A DNA stretch of 64,000 nt from JBAZGG01 sp041653015 (lineage in GTDB: Bacteria > Bacillota_I > Bacilli_A > RFN20 > CAG-826): positions 1-64,000 of the forward strand of contig JBAZGG010000004.1 of assembly GCA_041653015.1 (NCBI GenBank). The letters are read 5' to 3'. The translations under genes were made by a program, and so were the position numbers. Numbering within the stretch: position 1 is the stretch's first letter; every line of letters starts with the position of its first letter. Below, in pieces: positions 60,892 through 64,000 of this stretch. The notes below the pieces were generated by a model that was given only the letters and a program-made list of their open reading frames with translations, searched no databases and had not been told where the DNA came from.

Positions 60892-61944
60892 TTAGTGGCT
60901 TTTCAATTCTTTGATCAATTCATCAAAAGCTTGGCTTTCGTCAACTGTTTTGACCATTTTTCCTTTTTTGAATAAAACCCATTGATTTTTTCCACCGGCC
61001 AACCCTATATCGGCATGTTTTGCCTCGCCGGGACCATTGACGATACAGCCCATCACAGCGACAGTCTTATCGATATTATTATCTTCTAAAAAGCAGAGGA
61101 CTCTCTTTGCGAGGGAGACGACATTAACTTGTGTGCGACCACAAGTTGGACAGCTGATGAGCGTCGGGTAATTTGGATACAATCCAATATCGTGCAATAA
61201 TCTTTTTGCCGTCCTAATTTCTTCTTCGGGCTCATCGCTTAGCGAAATGCGAATAGTGTCGCCGATGCCGTCGATCAAAAGAGGAGAGAGACCGGCAACG
61301 CTTCTAATGATGCCGATTTCCGAGGGTCCCGCTTCGGTGATTCCGAGGTGAAGAGGATATGGAAACTCATTTGCGGCAAATCGATAGGCTTCGACAGTTT
61401 CTATCACATCAGAACCTTTGATGGATATGACTATGTCATAAAAACCTAATTCTTCGAGAAGAACAACGTTTTTTCGCGCTGATTCAACAAGCTGTCTCGC
61501 TCTCACTTTACAATCATCGTTCTGCAAACCTTTTTCTAATGAACCGGAATTCACTCCAACTCTGATCGGTATGCCATGAGTTTTGCATGAGTCAACGACC
61601 ATCTTAATCTTCTCTCTATCGCCTATATTTCCAGGGTTGATTCGAATAGCGTCAACACCATTTTCGATCGAGAGAAGGGCGAGGCGATAGTCGAAATGAA
61701 TGTCGGCTATTAAAGGAATATGTATTCCTTTTTTTATCGCTTTTATCGCAGAGGCATCTCTTTCATCTAGAACGGATACCCGCATCATATCGGCGCCTAA
61801 TTTCGCGCATCGATTGATTTGAGCGACTACCTCATCAACTTTTTCTGTCTTAATATTGCACATCGATTGGATAAGAACCCTATTTGCTCCACCAATATGT
61901 ATGTTCCCGATTGCTATTCTCTTTGTTTTTTCTCTGGTTCTCAT
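60892..61944 (-). CDS. ispG: 4-hydroxy-3-methylbut-2-en-1-yl diphosphate synthase
   Basis: A 350-residue enzyme with a TIM barrel (VLIQSMCNIKTEKVDEVV, RINPGNIGD) and a C-terminal 4Fe-4S domain (SCPTCGRTQ, VMGCIVNGPGEAKHADIG). It is the penultimate MEP-pathway step, before IspH. An extended -10 lies nine bases before the ATG, so the leader is at most a few bases. Confidence 0.95.
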   Translation of the reverse strand: MRTREKTKRIAIGNIHIGGANRVLIQSMCNIKTEKVDEVVAQINRCAKLGADMMRVSVLDERDASAIKAIKKGIHIPLIADIHFDYRLALLSIENGVDAIRINPGNIGDREKIKMVVDSCKTHGIPIRVGVNSGSLEKGLQNDDCKVRARQLVESARKNVVLLEELGFYDIVISIKGSDVIETVEAYRFAANEFPYPLHLGITEAGPSEIGIIRSVAGLSPLLIDGIGDTIRISLSDEPEEEIRTAKRLLHDIGLYPNYPTLISCPTCGRTQVNVVSLAKRVLCFLEDNNIDKTVAVMGCIVNGPGEAKHADIGLAGGKNQWVLFKKGKMVKTVDESQAFDELIKELKSH

Positions 61945-61953
61945 GATGAAAAA

Positions 61954-61962
61954 ATTATATCA
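61954..61962 (-). promoter_or_regulatory. extended -10 promoter of ispG
   Basis: On the minus strand TGA-TATAAT (61962-61954). Only nine bases separate it from the ATG at 61944. Confidence 0.55.
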
Positions 61963-61992
61963 CAACTTTTTATAGATATCTTTCTTTATCTA

Positions 61993-62001
61993 TGATATAG
62001 T
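61993..62001 (+). promoter_or_regulatory. extended -10 promoter of rpmG
   Basis: TGA-TATAGT, with the AGAGG SD and the L33 ATG (62032) following at normal distances. Confidence 0.55.
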
Positions 62002-62031
62002 ATCTTTCGCAACGAAAAAGAGGTTGATATT

Positions 62032-62181
62032 ATGCGCGATAACATTACGCTCAAATGCACTGTCTGTGGAGAAGAAAATTATATCTCTACAAAGAACAAA
62101 AAGAACCATCCTGACAGATTAGAGATTAAGAAATACTGTCATAGATGCAACAAAGTGACAGTACACAAAGAAAAGAAATAA
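62032..62181 (+). CDS. rpmG: ribosomal protein L33 (zinc form)
   Basis: A 49-residue protein too short for many gene finders. It begins MRDNITLKCTVCGEENY and carries zinc cysteines C9, C12, C36 and C39, so it is the C+ form. An AGAGG SD lies eight bases upstream. Its stop codon is inside the terminator stem. In many Firmicutes rpmG is near secE-nusG; here it stands alone. Confidence 0.93.
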   Translation: MRDNITLKCTVCGEENYISTKNKKNHPDRLEIKKYCHRCNKVTVHKEKK

Positions 62182-62200
62182 GGTTCTACCTTATTTTTTT
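62176..62200 (+). terminator. rpmG terminator
   Basis: AAATAAGGT (62176-62184), loop TCT, ACCTTATTT (62188-62196), with a run of seven T ending at 62200. Confidence 0.82.
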
Positions 62201-62210
62201 ATAGTTAAAC

Positions 62211-62834
62211 ATGAAAATAACAAAGCTGTATTTCAAACATAATTGCAATGCCTATGCCATCGGTGACAAGAATGGGCCGTGCATTTTAATCGATCCCGGT
62301 TACAACAAGAACGGAATTCTCGATAAATACCTTTCTCGGAATTATGCAAGTGTAGAGCTTGTGCTGCTCACGCATGGTCATTATGACCACTTCTCTGGCC
62401 TGCGCAATCTTAAAAACGTTGAGAATATGCAGATCGTAATTCATCAAGACGATGCCGAAAAACTAGACGATCCTCGCACTAATTGTTCGACATTCGACAA
62501 TGACGAAATCATCTTGCAAGCCAATCCTCATCTCGTTCATGATGGAGAAACGATAAAATCATTAGGTTTAACGATAATCGTTATACACACGCCATTTCAC
62601 ACTTCAGGAAGCGTATGTTTCTACATACCAGAGCTTCGAGCGTTGTTCAGCGGCGACACCCTCTTTCATCTATCGATTGGCAGGAGCGATTTGCCAACAT
62701 CATCAGCAAGAAATATTCAAACGAGCCTTGATAAGCTCAAGAAATTACCTCCTGATACAATTGTTTACCCAGGTCATGGCGAAACAACAACTATCAAAAA
62801 TGAACTTTTGTTCAATGAATATATGAAAAAGTAA
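62211..62834 (+). CDS. metallo-beta-lactamase-fold hydrolase (YqgX/glyoxalase II-like)
   Basis: A 207-residue protein with the full zinc motif THGHYDH, H in HTPFHTSGS, D in FSGDTLF and a last H in PGHGE. The family covers small thioester hydrolases such as glyoxalase II-like YqgX; the real substrate is unknown. A TATAGT five bases before the ATG, overlapping the rpmG terminator T-run, could drive a leaderless transcript. Confidence 0.85.
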   Translation: MKITKLYFKHNCNAYAIGDKNGPCILIDPGYNKNGILDKYLSRNYASVELVLLTHGHYDHFSGLRNLKNVENMQIVIHQDDAEKLDDPRTNCSTFDNDEIILQANPHLVHDGETIKSLGLTIIVIHTPFHTSGSVCFYIPELRALFSGDTLFHLSIGRSDLPTSSARNIQTSLDKLKKLPPDTIVYPGHGETTTIKNELLFNEYMKK

Positions 62835-62848
62835 ACACAAATGTTTAC
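62831..62848. promoter_or_regulatory. 18-bp inverted repeat upstream of efp (possible operator)
   Basis: GTAAACA-CAAA-TGTTTAC, a perfect 7-bp dyad that includes the stop of the preceding gene and occupies the -35 region of the efp promoter. There is no T-run, so it is not a standard terminator. Confidence 0.4.
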
Positions 62849-62853
62849 ATATT

Positions 62854-62862
62854 TGCTATAAT
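62854..62862 (+). promoter_or_regulatory. extended -10 promoter of efp-yneF
   Basis: TGC-TATAAT (TGn plus perfect -10), 28 bases before ATG 62891. An AGGAG SD lies at 62876-62880. Confidence 0.65.
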
Positions 62863-62890
62863 ATGCAAGTCAAAAAGGAGAATTTGAAGC

Positions 62891-63448
62891 ATGATAAACG
62901 TTACAGAATTACGTCCGGGCAATTATTTTGAGGATGAGGGGAATATATTTCTTGTCCTTGATGTTTTGCTCAACAAAACAGCGATGAGAAAAATGGTCGC
63001 GAAATTAAAAGTGAAAAATCTGCGCACTGGTTCGATCACTGATGTGGCTCGCAATAGTGGATATACGGTCGAGGCTATCAGATTAGAAAAGAAGAAAATG
63101 CAATATCTATACGATACAGGTGATGCTTTAGTCTTCATGGATCAGGTCAATTTTGAGCAGATTGAAGTTCAAAAAAGCAGATTGCAATGGGAATTAAATT
63201 TCCTTGTGGCAAATGCCGAAATAGAAGTCGTTTCATACGAAGAGGAAATACTTGGTATTTCACTTCCAGCCAAAGTCGAATTGCTGGTCACTGAGTGTGA
63301 GCCCGCTGTTCGAGGCGACACAGTTAACAAAGCGATGAAAGATGCTATATTAGAGACAGGCTATAAATTGAGGGTTCCTCTATTTATTAGCGAGGGTGAA
63401 AAAATATTGGTCAGAACTGATAATGGCGATTATGATGGGCGCGCCTAA
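62891..63448 (+). CDS. efp: elongation factor P lacking the modifiable tip lysine
   Basis: A 185-residue protein with the three-domain EF-P fold and a typical C-terminus. It aligns without gaps to B. subtilis EF-P over the first 47 residues (G10, D24, K29, T46, G47). In the tip loop, KPGKG becomes K29-T-A-M32-R33. The Lys32 position that carries the post-translational modification is therefore Met. The GDTxxxxxKPA motif is also changed to GDTVNKAMKDA. EF-P rescues ribosomes at proline runs; this one must work without the usual modification or differ in role. It is co-transcribed with yneF. Confidence 0.93.
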   Translation: MINVTELRPGNYFEDEGNIFLVLDVLLNKTAMRKMVAKLKVKNLRTGSITDVARNSGYTVEAIRLEKKKMQYLYDTGDALVFMDQVNFEQIEVQKSRLQWELNFLVANAEIEVVSYEEEILGISLPAKVELLVTECEPAVRGDTVNKAMKDAILETGYKLRVPLFISEGEKILVRTDNGDYDGRA

Positions 63449-63465
63449 GAAAGGAGATTAAAAAA

Positions 63466-63681
63466 ATGGAATGGTGGGTTTGGTTATTATTCTGTGTCGG
63501 TGCTTTGATCGGCGGAGGTGTTCTCGGCTTCTTTATTTCTCGATGGTATTTTAAAAGAGAATTACAAAAGAATCCTCCTGTTAATGAGAAGATGATTAGA
63601 GTCATGTTTAAATCGATGGGAAGAACAGCTTCAGAAGCGCAGATTAGAGCCATCATGAACAACATGAAAAACTCTCAATAG
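63466..63681 (+). CDS. yneF: UPF0154 membrane protein YneF
   Basis: A 71-residue protein with one N-terminal membrane segment (about 5-25) and the conserved family end PPVNEKMIRVMFKSMGRTASE. The function is unknown, though the protein is conserved in Firmicutes and Mollicutes. The SD is AAGGAG. A terminator follows. Confidence 0.9.
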   Translation: MEWWVWLLFCVGALIGGGVLGFFISRWYFKRELQKNPPVNEKMIRVMFKSMGRTASEAQIRAIMNNMKNSQ

Positions 63682-63701
63682 ATATCGTTTTCAGAATTCA
63701 A

Positions 63702-63729
63702 AAGAGCATCCATAATGGGGTGCTTTTTT
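63702..63729 (+). terminator. efp-yneF terminator
   Basis: AGCATCC (63705-63711), loop ATAATG, GGGTGCT (63718-63724), followed by T to 63729. Flanking A and T lengthen the stem. Confidence 0.85.
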
Positions 63730-63864
63730 AATAAAGTAAAGATTTTGAAAAATGATATGCAAGCACTGTGTTTATACATCCTACCCTATTTTGAAAAAAA
63801 TGGCTTTTAATCGAATCAATATCGTAATTTTCGCAAGAGATAGTGGTCTTTATTCCATCGTTTA

Positions 63865-63886
63865 ATATATACTAAATATATACTAA
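63865..63886 (-). repeat. 11-bp tandem repeat after plsY
   Basis: On the minus strand, two perfect copies of TTAGTATATAT (63886-63876 and 63875-63865). They are preceded by a degenerate copy TAAGTAAATAA close to the plsY stop. The remaining intergenic sequence (63730-63864) shows no gene. Confidence 0.6.
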
Positions 63887-63900
63887 TTATTTACTTATTA

Positions 63901-64000
63901 TCATTTCATCCATTTGATCTTTGTCTCGCTGCCAGCTTTCAACCTTTCGATATTGCTGCGGTGTCTAATAAGGACGATGATTCCCATCAAGGTAATGATA
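63901..64000 (-). CDS. plsY: glycerol-3-phosphate acyltransferase PlsY, C-terminal fragment
   Basis: The last 32 codons of a gene running off the window edge. The translation ends IVLIRHRSNIERLKAGSETK..., which is the conserved cytoplasmic C-terminus of PlsY (RHRxNIxRLxxGxExKI). PlsY acylates glycerol-3-phosphate from acyl-phosphate; plsC at 10.8 kb encodes the next enzyme. Confidence 0.9.
   Translation of the reverse strand, partial: IITLMGIIVLIRHRSNIERLKAGSETKIKWMK

Noticed and set aside
1..64000. CRISPR arrays, insertion sequences, prophage, tRNA or rRNA genes
   Set aside because: No regularly spaced direct repeats, transposase or phage genes, tRNA cloverleaf or rRNA sequence were recognised on either strand by reading; no covariance search was possible.

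Overview
The window is an ordinary bacterial chromosome segment from a low-to-moderate GC Firmicute of the Bacilli/Mollicutes-like radiation (Erysipelotrichales/RF39/RFN20 type), most likely a draft or metagenome assembly. The evidence is gene content and order: an rnj-ftsK pair, comEA-comEC-holA-rpsT, lepA-hemW-hrcA-grpE-dnaK-dnaJ with CIRCE operators, rsmE-mtaB, rpsU, ybeY-cdd-era-recO-glyQS-dnaG-rpoD-trmK-nif3-ispH-DEAD helicase-nfo-ispG. This is the same order as the Bacillus subtilis comE-yqfY region, with losses and insertions. TGA is used as a stop, so the standard bacterial code applies. Promoters are of the sigma-A type and Shine-Dalgarno (SD) sites are common. A run of 10 N inside rpoD marks a scaffold join. 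I saw no tRNA or rRNA genes, CRISPR arrays, insertion sequences or prophage.

Layout. 0-3.5 kb: a glycerol-3-phosphate dehydrogenase-like flavoprotein operon with a DUF1667 protein, then a metallophosphatase. 3.6-10.4 kb: a degenerate RNase J, FtsK/SpoIIIE, AcpS and pullulanase. 10.5-15.8 kb: an SSB-like protein, PlsC, an rRNA methyltransferase (opposite strand), pyrimidine nucleoside phosphorylase, Dtd and MnmA. 15.8-18.8 kb (minus strand): an ABC importer whose leader encodes a tyrosine-rich peptide followed by a terminator. 18.9-23.6 kb: alaS behind a very short T-box, ruvX, a DUF1292 protein and a two-gene chromate-transporter operon with one frameshifted gene. 23.6-27.7 kb: greA and the late competence genes. 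27.7-32.7 kb: rpsT, cysteine biosynthesis (cysK-cysE), fmt and a nuclease-helicase. 32.8-46.8 kb: lepA, a Fic-like protein, hemW, the HrcA-controlled chaperone operon and RNA-modification genes. 46.9-64 kb: ribosomal proteins L32, S21 and L33, deoC, a C39 peptidase membrane protein, cdd, era, recO, glyQS, the primase/sigma operon, the isoprenoid genes ispH and ispG, an unusual EF-P, yneF, and the 3' end of plsY.

How genes work together. Nucleoside salvage is spread over pdp, deoC, cdd and a guanine-deaminase-like gene. The MEP isoprenoid pathway is represented by ispG and ispH. Cysteine is made by CysE and CysK. Two divergently transcribed units at 18.8-18.9 kb both carry amino-acid-sensing leaders: a T-box for alanyl-tRNA on alaS, and a candidate ribosome-mediated tyrosine attenuator on the ABC transporter.

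The most interesting item is that attenuator. It consists of a 29-codon leader ORF with seven tyrosine codons in an eight-codon stretch, mutually exclusive RNA pairings, and a perfect terminator stem just before the first structural gene. Other notable items are an EF-P lacking the modifiable tip lysine, a Fic-fold protein without the catalytic histidine, a C39 peptidase fused to six membrane segments but with no ATPase, a cysteine-rich GrpE, and an 11-bp tandem repeat found just after three different genes.
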